From: Deltaproteobacteria bacterium | Lineage (GTDB): Bacteria > Myxococcota > SpSt-1050 | DNA length: 61,940 nucleotides | Direction: 5' to 3' | NCBI GenBank assembly: GCA_026416535.1 | Contig: JAOAFA010000059.1 | Coordinates: 1 to 61,940, forward strand | Part shown: piece by piece, positions 53,056-61,107 of the stretch | Position numbering within the stretch: the stretch's first letter is position 1 | How the letters are laid out: each line of letters begins with the position of its first letter | Program-made: the position numbers and the translations under genes | The notes under the pieces: model-generated | Told to the model about the DNA's origin: nothing | Databases searched by the model: none | Seen by the model: the letters and a program-made list of their open reading frames with translations, nothing else

Positions 53056-53826
53056 CTAAAACTCCTCTTCAAACTGCATTGGGATATATATCCCTAATCC
53101 AATAAGACCCAACATATGGTTTTGAATGTCCGTGATCCCGTCTTTATAGTATCTTGGTTTTAACTCCATTTTATAAATAATATTTTTGAGTTCAAATTTA
53201 AGTACAAGCCATCTGTTTAGAAACACACGGTTACCAATACCCAAAGAGCTCATAAGGTTTACCCCACCCATATCTTTCTCAACTCCATTTTCCCAACCTC
53301 TATACTCCACTCCGACTATACCAAGATTTAGCAACAAGAACATATCAAAATGGACAATTAACTCAGAGAGGAAGCTTACTTTACCGTATATTGGAGACCA
53401 TGCGGCACCCCCACCTGCAAAATACCTCATCTTCCCCATATCAGGGACAGCCAATTCATTTTTCTCAAGAAAGGTCTTAGGTGTAACAAAAGTGGTGTTA
53501 TCTGCAGTAATATCTACTGCATAACCCAAATTGGCGTTTATACCAAAAGACTCTGCTATAAAATATTCCAGATGTAACTGCCCACCCAAATTCTGCGTAA
53601 AAGGGTCATTTAAACCAGAAACAAAAGATGGTGAAATTTCAAACCGTCCCTTTTTCAAAAACATTCTGCCTTGAACGGCCTTTATTCTATCCTCAAGCTT
53701 AACCTTTTCAGCCTTTTTAACAAGTCTCTTTGACCCTTTACCTTCCTCACCTGTAATCTCTTCTCCAAGGACGGTGGCACCAAACATACTACTTAGCAAA
53801 AAAGACACTACCAAAATATTTTTCAT
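53056..53826 (-). CDS. Outer-membrane beta-barrel of the 'myx-plus' type (GltA/GltB-like)
   Basis: 256 residues, signal peptide LVVSFLLSSMFGATVLGEEI. The hallmark of the family is RMFLKKGRFEISPSFVSGLN with DPFTQNLGGQLHLEYFIAES, that is 'gRfEl.p....lnDPft....l...y.i.E', as in the outer-membrane beta-barrel domain (TIGR04565) found in myxobacterial Glt loci. Further strands: MRYFAGGGAAWSPIYGKVSF and 'LLLNLGIVGVEYRGWENG'. It sits just before the GltC-like gene (20-base gap), as GltA/GltB accompany GltC in Myxococcus. Confidence 0.82.
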   Translation of the reverse strand: MKNILVVSFLLSSMFGATVLGEEITGEEGKGSKRLVKKAEKVKLEDRIKAVQGRMFLKKGRFEISPSFVSGLNDPFTQNLGGQLHLEYFIAESFGINANLGYAVDITADNTTFVTPKTFLEKNELAVPDMGKMRYFAGGGAAWSPIYGKVSFLSELIVHFDMFLLLNLGIVGVEYRGWENGVEKDMGGVNLMSSLGIGNRVFLNRWLVLKFELKNIIYKMELKPRYYKDGITDIQNHMLGLIGLGIYIPMQFEEEF

Positions 53827-53850
53827 AAATACTCCTTCTTAAGGTGTTAT

Positions 53851-55860
53851 CTATTTTCCTGCATCATTGGCTATTCCTGATACGCTACAAGTCTGATTAC
53901 CAGACCCATCATCCCTACCGATTAGGGCATTTATTTGCAACTTATCTCCTGGTCCCAAACCACACCCGTAAAATTTAACCTTATCTTTGTTAGTATTGTC
54001 ACACTCCGAGGGTATATACTGCCAATAAATGGGTCTCTTACAAGGTACCGGATTACCACTCTGGTCTTTTGCCCCTTCACACCTACAGGCAAAGTAGGGA
54101 TTGCATACTTTTTTGAGTGTATCTTCAATGTTTTGGTACACACACGGACTATTATCTTTATCAACACACTTTACATTATTATCACAATATTGGAACTTTG
54201 CCAAAGAGGCTCCCGATAGACATCCCTCTAATGTCATTTCATCTTTACCTCCTCCTCCAATATCCACTCCACCCGCGTCACTTCCACATGTCTTAGTTGG
54301 GATCTCACATCTTTCGACATCTTCATTATTAATTTTTACCATTAAACAAGAGGGGTCTGACGGTTTACCACCCAAAATTACTTCATTAGATGCGATTAAA
54401 ATATCAACAATTTTTATCATCGTCTCGCCAAAATCCTCCTTACATATCGAGTCAAGGAAATATTTATCTAATCCCTTAGCAACTTCAAGATACCTCTTTC
54501 CACCACATGCAACTCCATTAACAGATGCACACTCTTCTACGGAATTTGGCGCTGGTTCACCTTCTTTTACAACCTTTGTGCCTGTGATTACAGCCATGTT
54601 TACACCAGCATTACCCTTTAGCTCTTTCAAAAAATTAATAAACTCCTGCGTTGGTATTAGACTATCAAATCTACTCAGAGGATTAGCTATAGGTTCGTTA
54701 AAGTCACAGAAGCAATAATTTTTACTTTGATCAAATCCATCAACCTTACCACACTGTGGTTTAGCCCATCTAAAACTCGAACAATCCGATGGTGAAGAGC
54801 ACTCTTTCATACAATATTGTTGACCCTTTTTTGTATAATCAGAGTCATTTATGGCTTCAACAGGTATTGCCCCATAAGGACAAGCAGGTGTGCTTGAGAA
54901 ATCAGGTTGCATGGGCTGACAATCTGGGTGACAGGTGTTCGGATTTGGATAACACCTATCATTTGTATCTTCATTAAATGATGGATCAAAAGGGAGATAG
55001 CTACAATCCTCTTCATCAGTGAGCACGATTATAGTGAGTCTTGCATCAGGTCTTAAGAAACCCGCATTCTCATTGTCCACCAAGTTCTTCCCGGTTAATG
55101 GGTCCTTCCAATCTCTGTCGAGCGCCATCCTAATTGCAGACAATCCCTTTTCAAATCCTGTTCCATTTATTCCTATCTTAACATTGTCCTTAAAGATATT
55201 AATGAAATTTGTATCCCCTATCATAGACTTTATTTTACTTGTTAAGACCTTTGGATGTTCACCATTATAAAACGGACAGGTCATCTGAGAGGGTTTACAT
55301 GCCCTTAGTCTCCCGTTGTTTTCTGGTATACAATATTTTTGACCTTCTTCAAAGCCCTGGATCTCTACACATATCGAGGGTATAAATGAGTTTCTTGAGG
55401 TATCATATGGAGGGCAATCAGCATCCGTATTGCACTTTTTGGTGCAATATTTGGTACCTGGTATCAAAACCTTGGTCGGTTTCTTTGCCTCTATGCATTC
55501 CATACCATTCGTACACACATTACTTGGACATTCATCTAGGGGCAGATAATCTACATCAGTTGTGATGATACCAATATGAAAATCGTTCTGTGCACTAACA
55601 ATTCTATTTATAAACTTTTCGAGGTTTCTTGCAAGATTATCCTGTTCTTGTGCCATAGAGCCAGAATTATCTATTAAAAATAATATGTCCGATTTAGTAA
55701 TGGTCTCTATATTTTTCACATCATTAAATTCTACAGTAGGTTTTTCCGGTAGATTAAAGAAGTAGTAGTCTTGACAAGAAAGAAAGAGAGAAAAGACAAC
55801 TACGGCTAAAATACTGATAACTAAGATGATTATCTTTCTTGATTTTTGAGAAATACTCAT
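53851..55860 (-). CDS. VWA-domain Cys-rich lipoprotein, CglB-like candidate surface adhesin
   Basis: ATG 55860 follows AAGGAG and gives 669 residues with lipobox FSLFLSC (Cys29). VWA domain: MIDAS DNSGS (64-68) in 'DILFLIDNSGSMAQEQDN', strand FHIGIITTDVDYL and the later 'RLTIIVLTDEEDCSYLPFD'. Cys-rich inserts interrupt and follow the fold: YCTKKCNTDADCPPY, QYCMKECSSPSDCSSFRW and NNVKCVDKDNSPCVY, probably disulfide-stabilised. CglB, the gliding adhesin of Myxococcus, is also a Cys-rich VWA lipoprotein with a MIDAS and works with Glt outer-membrane proteins. Here such a gene heads the Glt-like operon (24 bases before the barrel gene). This one is larger than CglB; homology is inferred from architecture and context. 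Confidence 0.85.
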   Translation of the reverse strand: MSISQKSRKIIILVISILAVVVFSLFLSCQDYYFFNLPEKPTVEFNDVKNIETITKSDILFLIDNSGSMAQEQDNLARNLEKFINRIVSAQNDFHIGIITTDVDYLPLDECPSNVCTNGMECIEAKKPTKVLIPGTKYCTKKCNTDADCPPYDTSRNSFIPSICVEIQGFEEGQKYCIPENNGRLRACKPSQMTCPFYNGEHPKVLTSKIKSMIGDTNFINIFKDNVKIGINGTGFEKGLSAIRMALDRDWKDPLTGKNLVDNENAGFLRPDARLTIIVLTDEEDCSYLPFDPSFNEDTNDRCYPNPNTCHPDCQPMQPDFSSTPACPYGAIPVEAINDSDYTKKGQQYCMKECSSPSDCSSFRWAKPQCGKVDGFDQSKNYCFCDFNEPIANPLSRFDSLIPTQEFINFLKELKGNAGVNMAVITGTKVVKEGEPAPNSVEECASVNGVACGGKRYLEVAKGLDKYFLDSICKEDFGETMIKIVDILIASNEVILGGKPSDPSCLMVKINNEDVERCEIPTKTCGSDAGGVDIGGGGKDEMTLEGCLSGASLAKFQYCDNNVKCVDKDNSPCVYQNIEDTLKKVCNPYFACRCEGAKDQSGNPVPCKRPIYWQYIPSECDNTNKDKVKFYGCGLGPGDKLQINALIGRDDGSGNQTCSVSGIANDAGK

Positions 55861-55871
55861 AATATTTCTCC

Positions 55872-55899
55872 TTGCAATTTTGAACATACATTATATAAT
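55872..55899 (+). promoter_or_regulatory. Promoter of the PATAN/DnaJ-like gene
   Basis: TTGCAA (55872-55877, 4 of 6), 16-base spacer, TATAAT (55894-55899, perfect). The -10 lies in a palindrome (ATTATATAAT, 55890-55899), so a TATAAT also faces the Glt-like cluster on the minus strand; the nearest minus-strand TTGACA is 27 bases away, too far to be its partner. Confidence 0.5.
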
Positions 55900-55956
55900 T
55901 ATTACTACAAGTATTTCCCTAATGTCAAGGTTTTTAACCTTAGCGTAAGGCTTTTT

Positions 55957-57579
55957 ATGAACTATAAAATAACAAAAAGAGGTGAATTTGGTTCTATATT
56001 ATACGACTGTTATAAAAAGGGATTTTCTGGGGCAATATCTGTATCAACATCCAATAATACCCATACAATGTACCTTAGAAATGGTAAACCAATATCTATA
56101 AAAGAGCAGAAGACTACTATGCCTTTAGGAAGAGTCTTTGTGGAGCTCGGGATGATTGATAACAAGGCTTATGACGAATCCCTTATGGAGATGGCAAAAA
56201 CTGGAGAGAGGCAGGGAGAGATATTACTTAGGAAAGGCATTATTACTCAGGAGCAAATGAACCAGGCAATAAATGTTCAGTTTTATAAAAAGGCACTAAA
56301 ATTCTTTGAGATAAATGAGGGAGAGGTTAAAATATCTTATAGTTCCGAAGAAATACCCACTGGCTCAGAAAATATTAAAAACATCTCAACTCTAAAAATC
56401 ATTTACCATGGTATAAAGTCCTTAAACAAGGAACACATAGCGAGGCTCTTACCTATTACAAATAATACGGTCATCACAAGAAAGGAAGAACTGGACCTGA
56501 CACTCTTTTCTCTCCCAATAAACGCAGAGGAGACAACAGTAATAGAAAACATTAAGGTCAAAACACCAATAACGACTCTAACAAAACTAAAGATCCTATC
56601 GGATACTGAATTAGCTCAACTAATATATTTCCTATTTTTAATAGAGCTTATTGACATATCTACACTTGATATATCAGACACAGCAAATACTGATGAAAAC
56701 TATATTAGACTTTCAGGTATCTATAAGCCCTTTGAAAAATCTGCAGAAGAATTGATAAAACAAGAGCAATCAGATGAAAAAACGGCAGTTGCACCTATAA
56801 GTGCTTTGGAAGATATTAAGTGGATTAATGAACTATATAAAAGGCACCAGACCATAGATTACTTTGAATTTTTCCAATTAGACAAAAATGCAACTGATGA
56901 ACAAATCAAAGTTGCATACCAAAACATGCTGAGGCGGCTAAATGCAGTAAAAAATGATACAACAATAGATGATGAGCTCTCTATTAAAATAGACCAGCTT
57001 ACATATTTTGCGGAAGAAGTATACAATACTCTTATTTCGGAAAAAAGCAGAAAGGAATATAATTCAGTTATAACAACTTATTATGGAAGGGTGGCTGTTG
57101 ATGAGGGGCAGGCAGAAATTGAATTTACACGTGGTGAGATATTTCTATGGAAAAGAAATTTCGTAGATGCATTTGAGGCTTTTAAAAAGGCCATAGAATT
57201 AGGTGGACAAAAACCTGAATATATTGCCTCGTATGGTATTGCTCTCTACCTAAATCCCGAAGAATCTCAGAGATCGAGAGAGACATTGGGGAAACTGTAT
57301 ATAAAAAGGGCTATTTCACAAAATCCAAGGTGTATATTAGCTTATATATATCAGTTATTGGTAACATGTATAGAGGGAAATTCTAAAGATATAGAGATCC
57401 ATATGATTCAGATCAAAAATATGTTTCCAAATAATGAAAGGATATCTAAGATTATAGCATCATTAGAAAGATTTATCTCAAAAAGACCTGCGACAGGAGA
57501 AATACAATTGGCATTAAAAGATGAAAGGAAAGAGAATAGAACAGAACAATTGCTAAATATATTTTTTGAGAAAAGATAA
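55957..57579 (+). CDS. PATAN/DUF4388-like protein with a DnaJ-like segment and TPRs
   Basis: ATG 55957 (540 residues) is preferred over the open frame back to 55846, which overlaps the divergent promoter region and the neighbouring gene. N-terminal DUF4388/PATAN-type module 'LYDCYKKGFSGAISVSTSNN' and 'MYLRNGKPISIKEQ', then a MshEN-like helical stretch (GRVFVELGMIDNKAYDESLM, GEILLRKGIITQEQMNQAIN). A J-domain-like region (about residues 308-375) has DYFEFFQLDKNATDEQIKVA with no clear HPD, so it would not stimulate DnaK in the usual way. Helical TPR-like units end it. Such proteins occur in myxobacterial signalling and polarity systems; here the function is unknown. Confidence 0.8.
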   Translation: MNYKITKRGEFGSILYDCYKKGFSGAISVSTSNNTHTMYLRNGKPISIKEQKTTMPLGRVFVELGMIDNKAYDESLMEMAKTGERQGEILLRKGIITQEQMNQAINVQFYKKALKFFEINEGEVKISYSSEEIPTGSENIKNISTLKIIYHGIKSLNKEHIARLLPITNNTVITRKEELDLTLFSLPINAEETTVIENIKVKTPITTLTKLKILSDTELAQLIYFLFLIELIDISTLDISDTANTDENYIRLSGIYKPFEKSAEELIKQEQSDEKTAVAPISALEDIKWINELYKRHQTIDYFEFFQLDKNATDEQIKVAYQNMLRRLNAVKNDTTIDDELSIKIDQLTYFAEEVYNTLISEKSRKEYNSVITTYYGRVAVDEGQAEIEFTRGEIFLWKRNFVDAFEAFKKAIELGGQKPEYIASYGIALYLNPEESQRSRETLGKLYIKRAISQNPRCILAYIYQLLVTCIEGNSKDIEIHMIQIKNMFPNNERISKIIASLERFISKRPATGEIQLALKDERKENRTEQLLNIFFEKR

Positions 57580-57699
57580 GAAAGTGGTTTCTGTAAGAAA
57601 ACGAATTTTTTAAGCTATTTGTTAATCTACATCGCTTGCTGTCCTAACTAAATCGTAGAGGCTTTTTAGATATTTTCACATTTTGGAAATCAGGTTTGT

Positions 57700-57975
57700 C
57701 TCTTTATTCTTCAATTATGTTGTTTAATTAGACACACCTTAAAGTTGTCTTCTTATCATTCTATGCCTCAACTCTCCTTGATAAATTAGGCACTTCTGTT
57801 CTGTATATTAATAAAATTCTTCTCTGATTTCGAAAACTCCCTTATGGTTTGCATTGTCCCTCTATTTCCTTATACGATAAATCACTTTCCCTCCCAGTAT
57901 CCTGGATAACTTAATAGTTTATACATGCTGTGTCTATTACCAAGATTGAACCTTCTGGAAAATCTATAATCTCAT
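57700..57975 (-). pseudogene. IS4-type (DDE) transposase relic
   Basis: One minus-strand frame, broken by stop codons, reads FPEGSILVIDTACINY, then 'RESDLSYKEIEGQ', then YRTEVPNLSRRVEA, NDKKTTLRCV and a trailing LNN. This follows the DDE part of IS4/ISPepr1-like transposases in order: 'P.gs..v.DrgYi.f', 'R.k....y..v', 'yp..LRrV.y.d......vfLTNN'. The catalytic Asp (ID) is still recognisable. Only about 90 codons are left. Confidence 0.5.
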
Positions 57976-58095
57976 GAACCTATACAAAATAGTGTCAGGT
58001 TTGTGGTAGGCAGGGTTGTTTAAATTATGTCTGTATAGTGATTGCTTTTAGAGTTTTTTGAGAAGTAGAATACAGTGAAAAAATATTAAAATATA

Positions 58096-58505
58096 ATGCA
58101 AATACGGGATCTGGCAATGATAAAAGGGAAAGAATTAGAAGGGATTCGGGAGAAAATCGACTCACGAGAAGGCATAAGGTTGGTCTCACATTTACTCTTA
58201 GATGCCCTTATGAAAAGAGAGAAGGAGCTCTATTGGGGATAGCACATCAAAAACAAACTAATGGGTATTACTATAGAAGAATTAACCTGCTTTTTCATAT
58301 CGCCTCACCATTGGGAAGATGTCTATTCACATAAACATTTGAAGATGAAGAGACCCAAAGGGTGGAGAAGGAGGTTGGTTTATTTATGTAGGGGGATGGA
58401 TTTAGATGAGAGGAAAGGCCTTTAGGGGCATTATATTTATTTAGGTAGTGAGTCAAGGAGGAGTGGTTTGGAGATATTTAATGGCATTAAGAGAAGAAAT
58501 TTTTT
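58096..58505 (+). pseudogene. IS256 (mutator)-type transposase relic, second copy
   Basis: The N-terminal piece 58096-58242 is open: a start 'MQIRDLAMIKGKELEGIREK' and then REGIRLVSHLLLDALMKREK, ending ELYWG before a stop, like the 'E.l..ll...l.ErE.yLG' N-terminus of the family. After a deletion and frameshifts come EDEETQRVEKEVGLFM (about 58335-58390), GMDLDERKGL and YIYLGSESRRSGLEIFNGIK (about 58430-58490). The middle motifs match the relic at 17.9-18.2 kb (KDEETTRVKNEVV; SESMGEWLEILDD), so both derive from one element type. Confidence 0.6.
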
Positions 58506-58572
58506 TAAGGAGAAATTTTAATTAATTTATTTGACATTAATATTCTTATAAATTAAAAGCAAGTTTGATTTT

Positions 58573-59064
58573 ATGGATGATAAAATTAGAGAAGAACTAC
58601 TTAAGTATATAGGTGAATTAAAAAGTTTGTACTCCGAAAGAAGTATGCTTGTGATGCCGACTTTAAGGTTTGCACAAGAGAAATTTGGTAGAGTCGATGA
58701 TAACTTAATAGAAGAGATATCTAGATTTCTTGATATACCAGCCATAAAGATTCTTTCTACAGCACGTTTTTACCACTTTTTTACAGAGGAAGACTCTGCA
58801 AAGTACAGAATAGAAATTTGCACTTCTATATCTTGTTCATTGCTTGGTTCTGAGCATTTATATGATTATATAAATAGGAAATTTGTAGATGAAGAAATAA
58901 AAAATAATTTTTCCGTTACTAGGGTAGGTTGTTTAGGGTCATGTGGAACAGCGCCTGCTATGCTGGTAAATGGTGTTCTATTTGAAAACTTAAATTTTGA
59001 AAGAGTGGACAGAGTAATTGAAGGCTTAAAAAGTGGTAAGGATATTGACAAAATATTGGGATGA
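58573..59064 (+). CDS. nuoE: NADH-quinone oxidoreductase subunit NuoE
   Basis: 163 residues, thioredoxin-like [2Fe-2S] subunit (cluster N1a). The four cluster cysteines are visible: C83 and C88 (EICTSISCSLL) and C120 and C124 (RVGCLGSCGTAP). The helical N-terminus is short but normal. Overlaps nuoF by 32 bases. Cytoplasmic NADH-dehydrogenase arm of complex I; a hydrogenase or formate-dehydrogenase diaphorase would look similar, but nuoJKL follow. Confidence 0.92.
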   Translation: MDDKIREELLKYIGELKSLYSERSMLVMPTLRFAQEKFGRVDDNLIEEISRFLDIPAIKILSTARFYHFFTEEDSAKYRIEICTSISCSLLGSEHLYDYINRKFVDEEIKNNFSVTRVGCLGSCGTAPAMLVNGVLFENLNFERVDRVIEGLKSGKDIDKILG

Positions 59065-60331
59065 AAAGGATTCCCATAGAATAGATGTAGAATTGAGATA
59101 TGGCGGGTATGAATCTGCCAAAAAAGCTCTTAGTTTAGAACCTTATGAAGTTATTGAAGAGGTAAAGAGAGCAAAACTCAGGGGTCGTGGAGGTGCTGGT
59201 TTCCCAACCGGGCAAAAGTGGTCGTTTATTAAAAATGATAATAAACCTCATTACTTGGTTGTTAACGCCGATGAAGGGGAGCCTGGGACTTTTAAGGATA
59301 GGTATATAATGGAGCGTTCTCCCCATATGCTTATTGAAGGGATGATAATAGCATCTTATGCTATTAGAGCAGAAATGGCCTTTGTGTATATAAGAGGGGA
59401 ATTTCAAAAGGCTTATGAGCGTATGAAATTGGCATTGGAAGAGGCCATGGATAGGGGTTTGATCGGTGATAGTGTGCTCGGCTCAAAATACAAATTAAAA
59501 ATTGTGATTATTCGTGGGGCAGGTGCATATATATGCGGCGAGGAAACAGCTCTTATTGAATCTATTGAAGGTAAACCAGGTAGACCGAGATTAAGGCCGC
59601 CTTTCCCAGCTGTGTCAGGTCTTTATTCGAATCCAACTATTGTAAATAATGTAGAGACTATAGCATTAGTCCCTTCTATATTTGAGTTTGGTGCTGAAAA
59701 ATTTTTATCATTTGGTACCCCTACGGATGGAGGAACTAAGTTGTTTTGTGTGAGCGGACATGTTAAAAGACCTGGGTTATACGAATTGCCTATGGGAACA
59801 AATTTGAAAGAGATTATATTCGAACATGCTGGTGGAATTATTTCAGATGGAAGATTGAAGGCAGTACTTCCGGGTGGTTCTTCAACACCCATTATAAGTG
59901 CTGAGGAGTGTGATGTTAATATGGATTTCGACTGTATGAAGGGAGTGGGTTCTATGTTGGGTTCAGGGGCAATAATTGTTATGGATGATAGAACGTGTAT
60001 GGTAAAGGCACTTAAAAGTTTGCTCGAGTTTTATGCGGAGGAGTCATGTGGACAATGCACCCCTTGTAGAGAAGGTTGTCCGTGGATATATAAGATTACC
60101 AAGCGTATTGAGAATGGAACCGCTGAATTTAAAGATATAGATTTATTACTTGATGTCGCAGAAAATATAATGGGTAATACTATATGTCCACTTGGTGATG
60201 CAGCAGCTTTGCCTACTATATCTATTGTAAATAAGTTTAGGGATGAATTTGAAGAGCATATAAGGAGAAAAGGGTGTTATTTTGATAACTTACCTCTTGC
60301 ACCTGTTCTCGAGGGAAGGTCAATGGTATGA
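59033..60331 (+). CDS. nuoF: NADH-quinone oxidoreductase subunit NuoF
   Basis: 432 residues from a GTG start at 59033 (GAAGG 8 bases upstream; N-terminus aligns with the family's 'idvyl..GGYeal'). FMN site GRGGAGFPTGQKW and 'NADEGEPGTFKDR'; NADH site 'RGAGAYICGEETALIESIEG'; [4Fe-4S] N3 cysteines in ESCGQCTPCREGC plus a later Cys in GNTICPLGDAA. It oxidises NADH and passes electrons via FMN to the cluster chain. It overlaps nuoJ by 4 bases. Confidence 0.96.
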   Translation: MVRILTKYWDEKDSHRIDVELRYGGYESAKKALSLEPYEVIEEVKRAKLRGRGGAGFPTGQKWSFIKNDNKPHYLVVNADEGEPGTFKDRYIMERSPHMLIEGMIIASYAIRAEMAFVYIRGEFQKAYERMKLALEEAMDRGLIGDSVLGSKYKLKIVIIRGAGAYICGEETALIESIEGKPGRPRLRPPFPAVSGLYSNPTIVNNVETIALVPSIFEFGAEKFLSFGTPTDGGTKLFCVSGHVKRPGLYELPMGTNLKEIIFEHAGGIISDGRLKAVLPGGSSTPIISAEECDVNMDFDCMKGVGSMLGSGAIIVMDDRTCMVKALKSLLEFYAEESCGQCTPCREGCPWIYKITKRIENGTAEFKDIDLLLDVAENIMGNTICPLGDAAALPTISIVNKFRDEFEEHIRRKGCYFDNLPLAPVLEGRSMV

Positions 60332-60810
60332 GTAGTACTCTCTTATTTTATATCTCTGCGATCACTGCAATTTGTGGTGGAATAATAATGCTATTCTCTC
60401 GTAATACGGTAAATAGTGCTATGGGACTTTTGCTCTCTTTTGTTTCGACTGCAGGTATTTATTTATCTATCTCCTCACCTTTTCTGGCAGTTGCTCAGAT
60501 ATTTCTGTATTCTGGGGCGGTAGCAGTCTTAATAGTATTTGTCATAATGATGATTGATGAACAGAAGAAATATGAACTTCCAGTTCATGGCTTGTTTTCT
60601 AAATCGATTGCCATTGTTTCAGTTTGTTATATAGGATATGTTCTTATAGATATTATGAAAGTCTCAAGCGGTGCCTCTGTTGTAGTTTCAGATATGAGGA
60701 TACTCGGTAGATTAATGATTAGTGATTATCTCCTCCACATAGAAGCATTATCATTAGTTTTAATTATCAGCATTATGGCAGCAATCTTGGTTGCGAAGAG
60801 GAAGTCATAA
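60328..60810 (+). CDS. nuoJ: NADH-quinone oxidoreductase subunit NuoJ
   Basis: 160 residues, five hydrophobic helices. Typical pattern: 'NTVNSAMGLLLSFVSTAGIY', 'SPFLAVAQIFLYSGAVAVLI' and VFVIMMID, the 'aqifvYaGAi.VLflFvimmi' signature of NuoJ/ND6. Inner-membrane proton-pumping arm. It starts at the nuoF stop (ATGA overlap) and the nuoK ATG follows its stop immediately. Its location right after nuoF is unusual. Confidence 0.94.
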   Translation: MSSTLLFYISAITAICGGIIMLFSRNTVNSAMGLLLSFVSTAGIYLSISSPFLAVAQIFLYSGAVAVLIVFVIMMIDEQKKYELPVHGLFSKSIAIVSVCYIGYVLIDIMKVSSGASVVVSDMRILGRLMISDYLLHIEALSLVLIISIMAAILVAKRKS

Positions 60811-61107
60811 ATGATTTATCATTATGTGGTTCTTTCTCTTATTTTGTTTTCACTAGGTTTAATTACTGTTATTGTTAGAAGAAATTTGATAGTTATTCTC
60901 ATTGGAATAGAGTTTATGTTAAACAGTGTTGGGATTTTATTCGTCTCTTATGCGAGGTTTTATAATAATTATATTGGTGAATTTGTGGCTCTTGTAATTA
61001 TGCTCATCGCCGCATGTGAGATGGCAATTGGACTATCTATAGTAGTTGCAATGTTTAGAATTTATGGTTCTGTTAAGAGCAATGACATAAGGGAGCTTAA
61101 AAATTGA
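60811..61107 (+). CDS. nuoK: NADH-quinone oxidoreductase subunit NuoK
   Basis: 98 residues, three transmembrane helices. Family pattern: 'FSLGLITVIVRRNLIVILIG', IEFMLNSVGILFVSYAR (conserved Glu in GIEfmlN) and 'EFVALVIMLIAACEMAIGLS' (second conserved Glu, CEMAIGLSIVV). Its stop overlaps the nuoL start by one base (TGATG). Confidence 0.95.
   Translation: MIYHYVVLSLILFSLGLITVIVRRNLIVILIGIEFMLNSVGILFVSYARFYNNYIGEFVALVIMLIAACEMAIGLSIVVAMFRIYGSVKSNDIRELKN

Larger units (their letters stand above)
57580..58572. other. Gene-poor region with transposase relics upstream of the nuo genes
   Basis: 993 bases without an intact gene. It holds an IS4-type transposase relic on the minus strand (57700-57975) and an IS256-type relic on the plus strand (58096-58505), listed separately. 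TTGACA near 58532 lies 41 bases before nuoE; the best -10 at 16-base spacing is TTAAAA (weak), while TATAAA is only 10 bases away, so no promoter is called. Confidence 0.6.

Noticed and set aside
55890-55928. TTGACA and TATAAT on the minus strand before the VWA lipoprotein gene
   Set aside because: The 27-base spacer is too long for a sigma70 promoter.
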